Positions 19,445 through 27,138 of a stretch of 64,000 nt of DNA are shown here, piece after piece. Positions within the stretch are counted from its first letter, which is position 1; each line of letters starts with the position of its first letter. The stretch lies in the NCBI GenBank assembly GCA_028708945.1, contig JAQVXV010000003.1, positions 1 to 64,000 on the forward strand, in the 5' to 3' direction. Under the pieces are notes generated by a model. It had not been told where the DNA came from. It saw nothing but the letters and a program-made list of their open reading frames with translations, and searched no databases. The DNA is from Bacilli bacterium. GTDB taxonomy: Bacteria; Bacillota_I; Bacilli_A; RF39; UBA660. The position numbers were made by a program, and so were the translations under genes.

Positions 19445-20022
19445 TCGTTTACAGCACATATAACATAAAAACCTTTATTTTTCTCTATAATTTTGACATT
19501 ATACTCTTTTGATAAATCTTTAGCCACTGTTTTAGCGCCTTGATTTTTATTTATTACTATCCATAATTCACCCTTAGGGTACAAATGCTTTTTTGCATCA
19601 AAAAGTATCTTATATAACACTTTTTTACCTACTCTAATAGGTGGATTCGACACAATATAATTATATTTTTTAGTGACGTTTTCATATACGTTACTTTTAA
19701 ATATATTTACATTTACTTTATTTAATAATGCATTCTTTATTGCTAAAGAAATAACACGATCATTGATATCTACCATATCAACCATACAATCATACTTCGA
19801 TTTAATATAGATTCCAATAACTCCATATCCACAGCCAAAGTCTAATACTTTACCACTTAAGTTAGGTAAGTTTTGCAATAATGTTTTAGTACCAAAATCA
19901 ATAGCATTTTTACTAAATACACCATTGTCAGTAATAAACTCAAATTCATCGTTATTAATTTTTAAACTAATTTGTTTTAAATTACTCTTTAAATTAGGAT
20001 TGTTTATAAAGTAATGATCCAT
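19441..20022 (-). CDS. RsmC/YbxB-like class I methyltransferase
   Basis: 193 residues. SAM motif I is VLDFGCGYGVIGIYI, followed by VDMVDIN (motif II) and the catalytic N-P-P-I motif (IVSNPPIRVGKK) typical of enzymes that methylate exocyclic amino groups of guanine or adenine. Its position between rplL and rpoB is that of ybxB in Bacillus, a single-domain relative of RsmC, which makes m2G1207 in 16S rRNA. The RNA target is therefore likely but not proven. It follows rplL after a hairpin, and its 3' end carries the rpoB -35. Confidence 0.85.
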   Translation of the reverse strand: MDHYFINNPNLKSNLKQISLKINNDEFEFITDNGVFSKNAIDFGTKTLLQNLPNLSGKVLDFGCGYGVIGIYIKSKYDCMVDMVDINDRVISLAIKNALLNKVNVNIFKSNVYENVTKKYNYIVSNPPIRVGKKVLYKILFDAKKHLYPKGELWIVINKNQGAKTVAKDLSKEYNVKIIEKNKGFYVICAVND

Positions 20023-20053
20023 ATTTTACCTCATATCATATATAAACACTGAA

Positions 20054-20087
20054 AGCCCATACTACTTTTTAAAAAATAGTATAGGCT
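20054..20087 (-). terminator. Strong intergenic hairpin between rplL and the methyltransferase gene
   Basis: AGCC-n-ATACTA / TAGTAT-n-GGCT stem continued by a T5/A5 inner stem. No long U run follows, so it is more likely a partial terminator or mRNA-processing/stability element that lowers expression of the downstream gene. Confidence 0.55.
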
Positions 20088-20099
20088 AATTATGTTTTA

Positions 20100-20465
20100 T
20101 TATTTTAATTCAACAGTTGCGCCAGCTTCTTCAAACTTAGCTTTTAATTCATTTGCTTCGTCGGTTTTAACTTTTTCTTTAACAACTCCACCGTTATCAG
20201 CAATGTCTTTAGCTTCTTTTAATCCTAAACCAGTAATATCTCTTACTAATTTAATAACAGCTATTTTATTTGCACCAGTAGCAGTTAATACTAAATCTAC
20301 AAAACTTGGTCCTTCTTCTACAGCAGCAACTGGAGCAGCAGCAACAGCAACAGCACTTGGATTTACACCAAATTCCTCCTTCATAGCATCAACTAATTCT
20401 TTAACCTCAAGAATTGTCATTTCTTTTATTGATTCAATTATTTCTTTTGTACTTAACTTTGCCAT
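20100..20465 (-). CDS. rplL: Ribosomal protein L7/L12
   Basis: 121 residues. N-terminal dimerisation domain (MAKLSTKEIIESIKEMTILE), Ala-rich hinge around 37-52, and the conserved C-terminal factor-binding domain with KIAVIKLVRDITGLGLKEAK. Forms the flexible stalk that recruits translation GTPases. Nineteen bases downstream of rplJ; SD GAGGAA. Confidence 0.97.
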   Translation of the reverse strand: MAKLSTKEIIESIKEMTILEVKELVDAMKEEFGVNPSAVAVAAAPVAAVEEGPSFVDLVLTATGANKIAVIKLVRDITGLGLKEAKDIADNGGVVKEKVKTDEANELKAKFEEAGATVELK

Positions 20466-20484
20466 TTTAAATTCCTCCTCTTTT

Positions 20485-20976
20485 TTATTTTTCTAAATTT
20501 TGACTATATAAGTCTAAACAAATTGCAAAATCTTTTACAGTAGCCATTAAGCCAGACGCTAACATAGTTAGTAACTCTTGTCTTGATGGTACTGACGATA
20601 ATTTTTCTAAAGTATCGATCTCGGTAATTTTACCATCGATAATACCAGCTCTAATTACTAATGCTGGATGTTTTTTTGCAAATTCATATATAACTTTAAT
20701 AGGAGCTATTGCATCAGTTCCAAATGCTATTGCTTTTGGTCCTTTAAGTTCATCCTTCATGTCGTAATTATTGTCGTTGAAAGCTCTGTTTGCTAAAGTA
20801 TTTTTATATACTTTAAGATCAGTATCACTTTCTTTTAATTTTCTTCTTAATTCCATCATTTCAATTACAGATAAACCTCTATATTCAAATAATAAAATCG
20901 ATGAAGCGTCGCTTATTTTTTCTTTAATCTCGTTAACAATCTCTTGTTTTTTCTCGATTATATTAACATTTGCCAT
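20485..20976 (-). CDS. rplJ: Ribosomal protein L10
   Basis: 163 residues from ATG 20974-20976. An upstream in-frame ATG (20991) is rejected because it would place the perfect SD AGGAGGTG (20981-20988) inside the gene. L10 anchors the L7/L12 dimers on 23S rRNA. Conserved block EYRGLSVIEMMELRRKLK. Preceded by a long L10 leader RNA and a perfect promoter, and co-transcribed with rplL. Confidence 0.96.
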   Translation of the reverse strand: MANVNIIEKKQEIVNEIKEKISDASSILLFEYRGLSVIEMMELRRKLKESDTDLKVYKNTLANRAFNDNNYDMKDELKGPKAIAFGTDAIAPIKVIYEFAKKHPALVIRAGIIDGKITEIDTLEKLSSVPSRQELLTMLASGLMATVKDFAICLDLYSQNLEK

Positions 20977-20988
20977 TTTACACCTCCT

Positions 20989-21105
20989 CATAAAGTACCA
21001 AATAAAAGCCCAAGGACACGTAGTACAAGGGCTTCAAAAGAAACGTTCCTCGGTAGGAAATATTAAGCGATTAGCTCCTACTGTCTACGGTACTATTTTT
21101 TCAAC
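20989..21105 (-). promoter_or_regulatory. L10 leader RNA (autoregulatory)
   Basis: The 5' UTR of rplJ carries the family hallmark: a stem-loop with CCGTAGACAGTAGGAGC...CCTACCGAGG, closed by outer AGTACC / GGTACT pairs. A second hairpin (AAGCCC / GGGCTT followed by TTATTT) is terminator-like. In Firmicutes the L10(L12)4 complex binds this kink-turn-like leader to reduce rplJ-rplL expression; L10 control here is inferred from that family. Confidence 0.85.
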
Positions 21106-21111
21106 ATTTTG

Positions 21112-21140
21112 ATTATAACATAATTGGTATTAGTTGTCAA
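21112..21140 (-). promoter_or_regulatory. Perfect sigma-A promoter of rplJ-rplL
   Basis: TTGACA (21135-21140), 17-base spacer, TATAAT (21112-21117), with a TGT extension. The -35 overlaps the end of rplA. Confidence 0.88.
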
Positions 21141-21825
21141 AAGAATTTTGATCTATTTTAATACCAGGACCCATCGTAGAAGAGATTGATATATTTTTTA
21201 TATAATCACCTTTTACTGTTGATGGTTTAGATTTGATTATCATTGAAACAAAAGCTTGCATATTTTCAACCAATTTATTTTCGTCAAATGAAACTTTTCC
21301 AATGATAGCATGAACGTTACCGAAACTATCTGTACGATATTCAACACGTCCTTTTTTTACTTCCTCAACCGCTTTAGCAGGATCAAGTGTAACAGTTCCA
21401 GTTTTAGGATTTGGCATTAAACCTTTAGGTCCTAAAATCTTTCCTAATTTACCTAATAAAGGCATCATGTCTGGTGTTGCTATTAAACTATCAAAACCAA
21501 ACCAGTTTTCTTTTTCAATTTTAGCAATCATATCTACATCACCAACAAAATCAGCACCTGCTGATGTTGCTGCTTTTGCAGCATCTCCTTTTGCTAAAAC
21601 TAATACTTTTTTAGTTTTTCCAGTTCCATTAGGTAAAACAATTGCTCCTCTTAGTTGTTGATCAGCTTTTTTTGTATCCAAGTTTAATCTGATTGCTATT
21701 TCGACAGAAGAATCAAATTTTGTTGTCGATGTTTTCTTAACTAAACTTGCTGCTTCTTCTTTCGAATATAAATTAGCTTTTTCAACTAACTTAGCTGCTT
21801 CTACATATTTCTTTCCTTTTTTCAT
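21130..21825 (-). CDS. rplA: Ribosomal protein L1
   Basis: 231 residues, normal L1 length. Conserved [18 protein letters not shown] and the C-terminal [10 protein letters not shown] are present. L1 binds the mobile stalk of 23S rRNA and, in many bacteria, represses its own mRNA. The spacer to rplK holds a hairpin resembling an L1 target. SD GGAGG 8 bases before ATG 21823-21825. Confidence 0.96.
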   Translation of the reverse strand: MKKGKKYVEAAKLVEKANLYSKEEAASLVKKTSTTKFDSSVEIAIRLNLDTKKADQQLRGAIVLPNGTGKTKKVLVLAKGDAAKAATSAGADFVGDVDMIAKIEKENWFGFDSLIATPDMMPLLGKLGKILGPKGLMPNPKTGTVTLDPAKAVEEVKKGRVEYRTDSFGNVHAIIGKVSFDENKLVENMQAFVSMIIKSKPSTVKGDYIKNISISSTMGPGIKIDQNSFDN

Positions 21826-21837
21826 ATTTTCCTCCTT

Positions 21838-21864
21838 TGTGGTTTAGCGGATTACCCTTCCACA
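21838..21864 (-). promoter_or_regulatory. Putative L1-binding hairpin between rplK and rplA
   Basis: TGTGG / CCACA stem with an internal AAGGG...CCGC part, placed just upstream of the rplA SD. Resembles the GTGG...CCAC mimic of the L1 site in 23S rRNA found near rplK-rplA in Firmicutes. Binding is inferred. Confidence 0.5.
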
Positions 21865-21870
21865 GGGATA

Positions 21871-22296
21871 TTAATTTTTAACTTCAATTCCCATATTTAA
21901 TGCTGTACCTTCAACAATTTTCATTGCTTCTTCTACGGTATAGCAATTTAAATCTGGTAATTTAATTTCTGCTATTTCTTTTACTTGTGATTTTGTTATA
22001 CTTCCAACAATTTCGCTTCCGCTTTTTGTTGCTCCTTTTTTAACGTTTGCATATTTTAAAATTAAAAAAGGTGCTGGTGGAGTTTTTATAACAAAGTCAA
22101 AACTTCTATCTTCATAAATTTTAATTTCTACTGGTAAGATATCTCCCATGTTCTCTCTAGTTGCATCATTATATTTTGTACAAAACTCTTGTAAGTTTAT
22201 TCCAGCAGGTCCTAATACAGTTCCAACTGGTGGCGCTGGAGTAGCCTTGCCAGCAGGAATTTGCAATTTAATAACTTTAGTTACTTTTAATGCCAC
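21871..22296 (-). CDS. rplK: Ribosomal protein L11
   Basis: 141 residues from GTG 22294-22296, the normal L11 length; another in-frame GTG at 22303-22305 is rejected as it overlaps the SD (AAGGAGAG). Conserved VIKLQIPAGKATPAPPVG and LGPAGIN motif. L11 forms the GTPase-associated centre with 23S rRNA and is the thiostrepton target region. Confidence 0.96.
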   Translation of the reverse strand: MALKVTKVIKLQIPAGKATPAPPVGTVLGPAGINLQEFCTKYNDATRENMGDILPVEIKIYEDRSFDFVIKTPPAPFLILKYANVKKGATKSGSEIVGSITKSQVKEIAEIKLPDLNCYTVEEAMKIVEGTALNMGIEVKN

Positions 22297-22321
22297 GAAA
22301 AACACTCTCCTTCCTTTTTCG

Positions 22322-22353
22322 TTGTGGTTCTATAAGCTCCGCTGCTTCCCACT
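22322..22353 (-). promoter_or_regulatory. Putative L1-binding hairpin in the rplK leader
   Basis: On the minus strand AGTGGGAAGC...AACCACA forms a GTGG / CCAC stem (22349-22352 with 22324-22327). The GTGGGA element is typical of L1 target mimics. Second copy of the type seen before rplA. Confidence 0.5.
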
Positions 22354-22429
22354 ATCTATCTATATATAAATATAGCCACTTAAAATATTAACACAATATT
22401 TTTAATTTGTCCATATATATTAATATTTT

Positions 22430-22963
22430 TTAACTTTTTTCTATATCTGTAAATCCTAATTCAACAATTGTCTCTTGACCAAATAAATCAACGACAACTT
22501 CTAGTATTTGATTTTCTAAATCAATAGTCTTAATTTTACCGAACATATTTGCAAAAGGTCCAGCAATTATCTTAATAGAATCGCCATCTTTTAACTCGTT
22601 AGCAATCTCTAATCTACTTAATCCCATCGATGATAAAATCTTGTCTACTTCTTGTGGAGTAAGCGGGAAAGGTTTTGCCCCTTTACCAGAAGAACCGATA
22701 AATCCAGTAACACCAGGTGTATTTCTAACTACAAACCATGCATCATCTGACATGATCATCTCTACTAAAATATACCCAGGAAACATTTTTTTAAGTTTTT
22801 CTTTTTGAACTCCATCTTTTATTTCAATTTCAATTTGTTCAGGAACGATTACTCTAAATATATAGTCTTCCATTCCCATTGAATTCGCACGCATTTCTAA
22901 CTTTTCTTTTACTTTATTCTCATGTCCAGAATAAGTATTAACTACATACCATTCTTTTTCCAT
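22430..22963 (-). CDS. nusG: Transcription antitermination/pausing factor NusG
   Basis: 177 residues from ATG 22961-22963, which overlaps the secE stop as TGATG. The N-terminal NGN domain begins WYVVNTYSGHENKVKE and includes FPGYILVEM and VRNTPGVTGFIG; the C-terminal KOW domain has DGDSIKIIAGPFANMFGKI. Couples RNA polymerase to Rho or the ribosome. Standard secE-nusG-rplK order. Confidence 0.96.
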   Translation of the reverse strand: MEKEWYVVNTYSGHENKVKEKLEMRANSMGMEDYIFRVIVPEQIEIEIKDGVQKEKLKKMFPGYILVEMIMSDDAWFVVRNTPGVTGFIGSSGKGAKPFPLTPQEVDKILSSMGLSRLEIANELKDGDSIKIIAGPFANMFGKIKTIDLENQILEVVVDLFGQETIVELGFTDIEKS

Positions 22964-23142
22964 CAAATAAATAACACTTTCAATAATGATAATACTGTAT
23001 CAGTTAACATAAAGAAAAGCGCGAATAATACTATAAATGAAACTGTTGCGATTGAATAACTAAATAGTTCCTTTTTCGTTGGCCATTTTACTTTAGCCAT
23101 TTCTTTTTTGACACTTACAAAAAATTTTATTAATTTTTTCAT
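22963..23142 (-). CDS. secE: Protein translocase subunit SecE
   Basis: 59 residues from ATG 23140-23142 (SD AGGTGG); a longer reading from 23187 lacks an SD and reads through a leader hairpin. The amphipathic FFVSVKKEMAKVKWPTKKEL followed by one transmembrane helix (about 31-52) is the classic single-helix SecE. It clamps SecY in the membrane. No rpmG precedes it, unlike in Bacillus. Ends in TGA, which shows TGA is a stop in this organism. Confidence 0.93.
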   Translation of the reverse strand: MKKLIKFFVSVKKEMAKVKWPTKKELFSYSIATVSFIVLFALFFMLTDTVLSLLKVLFI

Positions 23143-23205
23143 ATTCCACCTACCTAAATTATATGTGTTTTTCCAAAATAAAAACACCTCTTTGTGTCTA
23201 GATAA

Positions 23206-23234
23206 ATAATAGCATACTTATTATTTATTGTCAA
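23206..23234 (-). promoter_or_regulatory. Promoter of secE-nusG
   Basis: TTGACA (23229-23234), 17-base spacer, TATTAT (23206-23211) with TGC extension. The leader contains GTGTTTTT / AAAAACAC, an 8-bp hairpin with a 7-base loop, before the secE SD. Confidence 0.8.
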
Positions 23235-23235
23235 C

Positions 23236-23265
23236 AAAAAAGAATTTATTTAATTCTAAATTCTT
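23236..23265 (-). terminator. Terminator overlapping the end of the 23246 gene
   Basis: AAGAATTT / AAATTCTT hairpin (23258-23265 with 23240-23247) followed by a T run on the minus strand; it includes the stop codon of the upstream gene and abuts the secE -35. Confidence 0.65.
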
Positions 23266-23917
23266 TTGCTTTTTCTGGCTCATTAACATTTGTTTTATAA
23301 ATGAAATCGAATTCTTTTTCTCTTTCAATATTATTCTTTAATTGTTTTAATTCATCTAAAGATAATCCATTTACAACATTCATATCGATAGCTTCACCAT
23401 CTATATTTGGTTTTCTAACTGCTTTTTTAATTTTTCTAGAAACACCATTTAAAGTATTTTTACTTTGTCTAACGTTATTGTTTAAGTAATCTTTTTGTTC
23501 AATTGCAAACTTAATTTTAGTTGCAGTCGCTAATTTTTTGTTATTATTTATAGTTTTTAAAGCTTTATAACCAACCCCAACACCCGCAAGAACTCCAGCA
23601 GCTATACAAACTTCACTAAGTGGTGAATTAATAGTACTACCTAATGCAATAGCACCAGCTGTAAAAGCAACACCTGATATATTAACAGGCATAAACTTTT
23701 TATTTTTAAGACTTTCTTTTTTTAATTCAGACTCTTTTTTAGCAATAACTAAAGCTTGTGCATCCATTCTATCTAATACTTTTTTACGATTTACTTTATT
23801 ATCTTGAACTAATATTTTGCCACCATCAGCAAATTTAACCTTTATTTCGTTATTAAAAACACTGAAACCTGTAACAAAACGATCTTTTGTAACCTCTTTA
23901 TTTTCTATATATTTCAC
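23246..23917 (-). CDS. Membrane-hairpin protein, paralogue A, unknown function
   Basis: 223 residues from GTG 23915-23917, chosen for its SD GGAGGGG at 23924-23930 and because the protein then lines up with its neighbour (VKYIENKEVTK against MEYVENGRIEQ). The N-terminal 40 residues look like small beta strands, then a charged helix, two closely spaced hydrophobic helices (about 80-115), a K-L-A-T-A-T-K-I-K-F helix, and a charged C-terminal helix LSLDELKQLKNNIEREKE. The same plan recurs in the 23948 gene. Own promoter, own terminator. Family not recognised; probably a cytoplasm-facing membrane protein. Confidence 0.65.
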   Translation of the reverse strand: MKYIENKEVTKDRFVTGFSVFNNEIKVKFADGGKILVQDNKVNRKKVLDRMDAQALVIAKKESELKKESLKNKKFMPVNISGVAFTAGAIALGSTINSPLSEVCIAAGVLAGVGVGYKALKTINNNKKLATATKIKFAIEQKDYLNNNVRQSKNTLNGVSRKIKKAVRKPNIDGEAIDMNVVNGLSLDELKQLKNNIEREKEFDFIYKTNVNEPEKAKEFRIK

Positions 23918-23941
23918 TTTAAACCCCTCCATTTGTGCTAT

Positions 23942-23970
23942 ATACTATCATATAACTTTTACTTTGTCAA
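23942..23970 (-). promoter_or_regulatory. Promoter of paralogue A
   Basis: TTGACA (23965-23970), 17-base spacer, TAGTAT (23942-23947) with TGA extension. Lies in the 3' end of paralogue B; nearly the same design as the promoter before paralogue B. Confidence 0.75.
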
Positions 23971-24502
23971 TTTGTTCTAATTCGTTCTCTTTTTCTAATG
24001 ATTCTTTTATTTTTTTTAATTTTTTTAATGAAAATTTTTCAATATTATTATAAGTAACATTTTCTTTAAACGATTCTTTGTTTTCTTTAAAGAACTCTAA
24101 TTTAGTTGCTAATTTTATACTTCTGTTATTTTTTACATATTCATTTATATCAATCGAAGACCATATTATAGATGCTGGTAAGAACATTACAACGTACTTT
24201 GAAAGTTCAACATCTAAATAAAAACTGAGCCCTACTATTGAACCAAGGAAAGAAGCTCCTAATACACCAGGTATTGCACTTTTTCTTGCTACTTCTTTAA
24301 TATTTTTAAAATATTCTTTTCTTTCAATAATAGCATTAGATTGATTTTCAAATCTTTGATTAATCTTTTCAAGATTTTTTTTATTTTTATCTACTGTTCT
24401 ATTTGATTTATTCGCGTAATTAATAATAATTTTATCTTCTAATTCTTTATAATTTCTAATATAGTATTTTTGTTCAATGCGACCATTCTCAACATATTCC
24501 AT
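23948..24502 (-). CDS. Membrane-hairpin protein, paralogue B, unknown function
   Basis: 184 residues, ATG 24500-24502 with SD AGGGGTG. Similar layout to the 23246 protein: short N-terminal domain (MEYVENGRIEQKYY), charged helix with IERKEYFKNIKE, two hydrophobic helices (about 79-98 and 104-122), SIKLATKLEFFKENKE, then a charged end FSLKKLKKIKESLEKENE. The shared words (KLAT-K, the leucine-lysine C-terminal helix, the membrane hairpin) argue for an old tandem duplication, with paralogue B lacking about 40 residues. Function unknown. Confidence 0.65.
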   Translation of the reverse strand: MEYVENGRIEQKYYIRNYKELEDKIIINYANKSNRTVDKNKKNLEKINQRFENQSNAIIERKEYFKNIKEVARKSAIPGVLGASFLGSIVGLSFYLDVELSKYVVMFLPASIIWSSIDINEYVKNNRSIKLATKLEFFKENKESFKENVTYNNIEKFSLKKLKKIKESLEKENELEQIDKVKVI

Positions 24503-24529
24503 AAATTTTACACCCCTAAAACGAGGTTT

Positions 24530-24558
24530 ATACTAACATCAAAAAAGAAAAAAGTCAA
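24530..24558 (-). promoter_or_regulatory. Promoter of paralogue B
   Basis: TTGACT (24553-24558), 17-base spacer, TAGTAT (24530-24535) with TGT extension. Confidence 0.7.
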
Positions 24559-24559
24559 A

Positions 24560-25843
24560 CTATATAATAATCTTTTCCTTTTTCTTCTGTAATTCCGGAA
24601 TTTCAATCATTTGATATTCAATATTACTTTTAAGTTCTTTTAATCTTACTATTAATCTTGAAGTTTTAGCATTACTATATTTATTATTAAGTGCTTGTTC
24701 TAAAGTATTTATCTGCTCTAAAATATCTAAATTAACTTCGATAGTCTTATCCTTTGTCTTACTTAAATCAGTCAAATGCTCAATACTTACAGTAATATAT
24801 TCTAACTCTACATCCTCGACGATATTTCGCATATTTCGAATTGTATTGTTTATATTAACTGAATCGACATATTCCTGTCTTAATTCATTTTTAATACTGT
24901 TGAGTTTAATTTTTAATTGAATTGACTTTGCAAATGATACTAGGAAAAAAAGTGAACTGAAAAGTTTTCTTTTTCCTTTTTTAGTTTGTTTTTTAATACG
25001 ATTGTTTATCTTAATAGTTTCTAAACAACTATCAATACTATTAAATATATCATCATATTTATCTGGTTTTTTAACTTCCTCTTTTTTAACTATTTTCTTT
25101 TCTTCAATTTTAATTACTTTTTTATTTTTTGTTTCTTCTTTTTTAGGTTTCTTAATTTCTTCTATCTTTGTCTTAGAATTTACAGTTACTTGTTTTTGAA
25201 AACTAGTAACTTTTATTGGTTCTTTTTCTTCACTTTTTTTAATTGCAGATTTTTCTTTATTTACTTCTTTTTCTTCGTTTTTTTTAATTGCAGATTTTTC
25301 TTTATCTACTTCTTTTTTAAAATTAAAATCAATTTTATTAATATAATTATATACATTCATAATTCTTTTAATTGTTGCATCACTTTTTAGTAATTTAAAT
25401 TTATCTAATTCTTTTATTTGAAAGTCTGATGTTTTAAAAAAATTTTTTCTTTTTAGTAAATGATAATCATCATTTAATGTTTTAATTCTTTTTTCAATTA
25501 TATTTAATTCATATGTATATCCAATTTTACTCTTGTTTTTTATTATTTCCTCAATTAAGACTTTTAAATCATTATTTATTTCAATTATTTCATTATTAGT
25601 TTTAATTAAATAATTATATAGTTTTTCTGTTTTATTTTTTTTAAAATTAAAAATAGGCATTGTCTTTTCACTTCTAGAATCTGGAATTGAGGTGATAATT
25701 TTTTTATCTTTTTTAAAAACTTCATCTTTTTTTTCTTTTACTTTATTTAAAGACTTTATTTTTGTTGTTTCTTTTTTAGGAAAGAAAACCAAAATAAATT
25801 TTATAAAATAAGAAAATATTTTTTTAATAAAATTAACTATCAT
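24560..25843 (-). CDS. Lys/Glu-rich membrane-anchored protein coupled to sigH, unknown function
   Basis: 427 residues. A hydrophobic N-terminus (about 2-20) anchors it, followed by KK-rich sequence. Residues about 80-165 form a helical domain, then a low-complexity Lys/Glu region (about 180-260) holding a 15-residue tandem duplication, then a second helical domain (about 265-427) with a short hydrophobic stretch SSLFFLVSFAKS and long coiled-coil heptads. The start ATG lies inside sigH (11-base overlap), so it is translationally coupled to the sigma factor. No family recognised. It could be an anti-sigma or stress partner, but this rests only on position. Confidence 0.6.
   Translation of the reverse strand: MIVNFIKKIFSYFIKFILVFFPKKETTKIKSLNKVKEKKDEVFKKDKKIITSIPDSRSEKTMPIFNFKKNKTEKLYNYLIKTNNEIIEINNDLKVLIEEIIKNKSKIGYTYELNIIEKRIKTLNDDYHLLKRKNFFKTSDFQIKELDKFKLLKSDATIKRIMNVYNYINKIDFNFKKEVDKEKSAIKKNEEKEVNKEKSAIKKSEEKEPIKVTSFQKQVTVNSKTKIEEIKKPKKEETKNKKVIKIEEKKIVKKEEVKKPDKYDDIFNSIDSCLETIKINNRIKKQTKKGKRKLFSSLFFLVSFAKSIQLKIKLNSIKNELRQEYVDSVNINNTIRNMRNIVEDVELEYITVSIEHLTDLSKTKDKTIEVNLDILEQINTLEQALNNKYSNAKTSRLIVRLKELKSNIEYQMIEIPELQKKKEKIII
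25214..25303 (-). repeat. 45-bp tandem duplication in the sigH-coupled gene
   Basis: Two adjacent 45-base units (25259-25303 and 25214-25258) encode the 15-residue unit KEKSAIKK-N/S-EEKE. Few base changes separate them, so the duplication is recent. Confidence 0.8.
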
Positions 25844-26450
25844 GCTCTAGTGCCCTTTTTATTTTAAATTTAATTCTCTGTAGTGCATTATCGATAGCCT
25901 TAGGTGTTTTTTCTAATATCTGTGCAATCTCAATATAAGAAAATTGATTTATTTTTAATTCAAAAACTTTATATTCATAATCAGTTAAAATCCTATTAGC
26001 AATTTCTAACAACTCCATTTGAAATTCATCTCCGACAATAATATTTTCAGGATTATATGAATTATCGGATAATAATTTATCAAATTGTTTTTCTTGATCA
26101 TCATCCGAATTAATTTCGATTGGCAAAGATTCATTTAATATTTTGTTTTTTTGTCTATTAGCTTTTGTAATTGCCGATATTATTTTTCTTTCAACACAGG
26201 TAGTAGCATATGTATAAAATGTCACATTTTTTTCTTCATTAAAAGAATTTATAGCATAAGAAAAACCTAGCATACCTTCTTGAATTAAGTCGTTTATTTC
26301 AATTCCACATTGATTTGTATACTTAAACATTTTGGCTGCCATCGATACGATTAGAGGCTTGTATTTTGCATACAATAACTCGTTTGCATCTTCATCGTTT
26401 TCTTTTGCATAATAAATTAATTCAAAATCATTTAATGTTTTATAATCCAT
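25833..26450 (-). CDS. sigH: Sigma factor, SigH family
   Basis: 205 residues from ATG 26448-26450 (SD AAGGAGAT lies at the end of rlmB). Region 2 is clear: DLIQEGMLGFSYAINSFNEEKNVTFYTYATTCVERKIISAITKANRQK; region 4 has YEYKVFELKINQFSYIEIAQILEKTPKAIDNALQRIKFKIKRAL. Length and the small size of region 3 match sigma-H (sigma-30), which in Bacillus controls the move to stationary phase, competence and sporulation entry. The neighbourhood rlmB-mrnC upstream and secE-nusG downstream is the classical sigH location. Whether this organism sporulates cannot be judged here. Confidence 0.88.
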   Translation of the reverse strand: MDYKTLNDFELIYYAKENDEDANELLYAKYKPLIVSMAAKMFKYTNQCGIEINDLIQEGMLGFSYAINSFNEEKNVTFYTYATTCVERKIISAITKANRQKNKILNESLPIEINSDDDQEKQFDKLLSDNSYNPENIIVGDEFQMELLEIANRILTDYEYKVFELKINQFSYIEIAQILEKTPKAIDNALQRIKFKIKRALEHDS

Positions 26451-26451
26451 T

Positions 26452-27135
26452 TTATCTCCTTTTACTAACTGCTTCAAATATAATTACTGCGGCTGCTACT
26501 GATGCATTTAAACTATTTACATTTCCTTTCATTGGAATCGAAGCTATAAAATCACAATTTTTTCTAACTAAATTTCCTATACCATTACCTTCACTACCAA
26601 CAATAAGGCCTATTTTACCAGTATAGTCAATCTCTTTATAATTTTCTCCATCCATATCCATTCCAACAAACCAAAAACCTTTGTCTTTTAGTTCACTTAT
26701 TGCTTGATTAATATTAGTTACCATTATAATATTAACATAGTTTAAAGCACCCGCACTAGTTTTCATAACCGTTTCATTAACGCTTACTGATCTATCTTTA
26801 GGAATAATTATATATTTTATACCAGCTGCTTCACAACTTCTAATAATTGCTCCAAAATTATGAGGATCTTCTAAATGATCTAATATTACAATTAAATCAG
26901 TATTAATATCTTCTAAAGTATAATAATCATAGTCATCTACTTCAATTATGATCCCTTGATTGTGACTAGATACTTTATCTAATTCATATTTATCTAATAA
27001 AGTAGTTTTAATTTGTCTTTTCTTTAACTCTTCAATTATACTTGAATCATTAAATTTTTTACTAATAAAAACTTTTTTTATTTTATTGTTACTATTTAAA
27101 TATTCCTTAATAACATTTTTACCACTTATATACAT
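26452..27135 (-). CDS. rlmB: 23S rRNA Gm2251 2'-O-methyltransferase RlmB (TrmH family)
   Basis: 227 residues. SPOUT motifs are present: DHLEDPHNFGAIIRSCEA, GLIVGSEGNGIG and IPMKGNVNSLNASVAAAVIIFE. N-terminal part resembles the L30e-like substrate domain. Corresponds to yacO of Bacillus, which lies next to mrnC and sigH. The target base is by family homology. One base separates its stop from the sigH start. Confidence 0.9.
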   Translation of the reverse strand: MYISGKNVIKEYLNSNNKIKKVFISKKFNDSSIIEELKKRQIKTTLLDKYELDKVSSHNQGIIIEVDDYDYYTLEDINTDLIVILDHLEDPHNFGAIIRSCEAAGIKYIIIPKDRSVSVNETVMKTSAGALNYVNIIMVTNINQAISELKDKGFWFVGMDMDGENYKEIDYTGKIGLIVGSEGNGIGNLVRKNCDFIASIPMKGNVNSLNASVAAAVIIFEAVSKRR

Positions 27136-27138
27136 ATT

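Noticed and set aside
20092..20496. Plus-strand 134-codon frame
   Set aside because: Antisense to rplL; its Ala/Ser-rich composition mirrors the L7/L12 hinge.
20977..20991. Longer rplJ starting at 20991
   Set aside because: The perfect SD AGGAGGTG would lie inside the gene; the 20976 start gives the normal L10 N-terminus.
22961..22965. Mollicute-type code with TGA as Trp
   Set aside because: TGA ends secE, the MBOAT gene and the 9564 gene at expected lengths, and Trp residues use TGG.
25190..25390. Plus-strand 66-codon frame with Phe-rich repeats
   Set aside because: Complement of the Lys-rich repeat region in the sigH-coupled gene.
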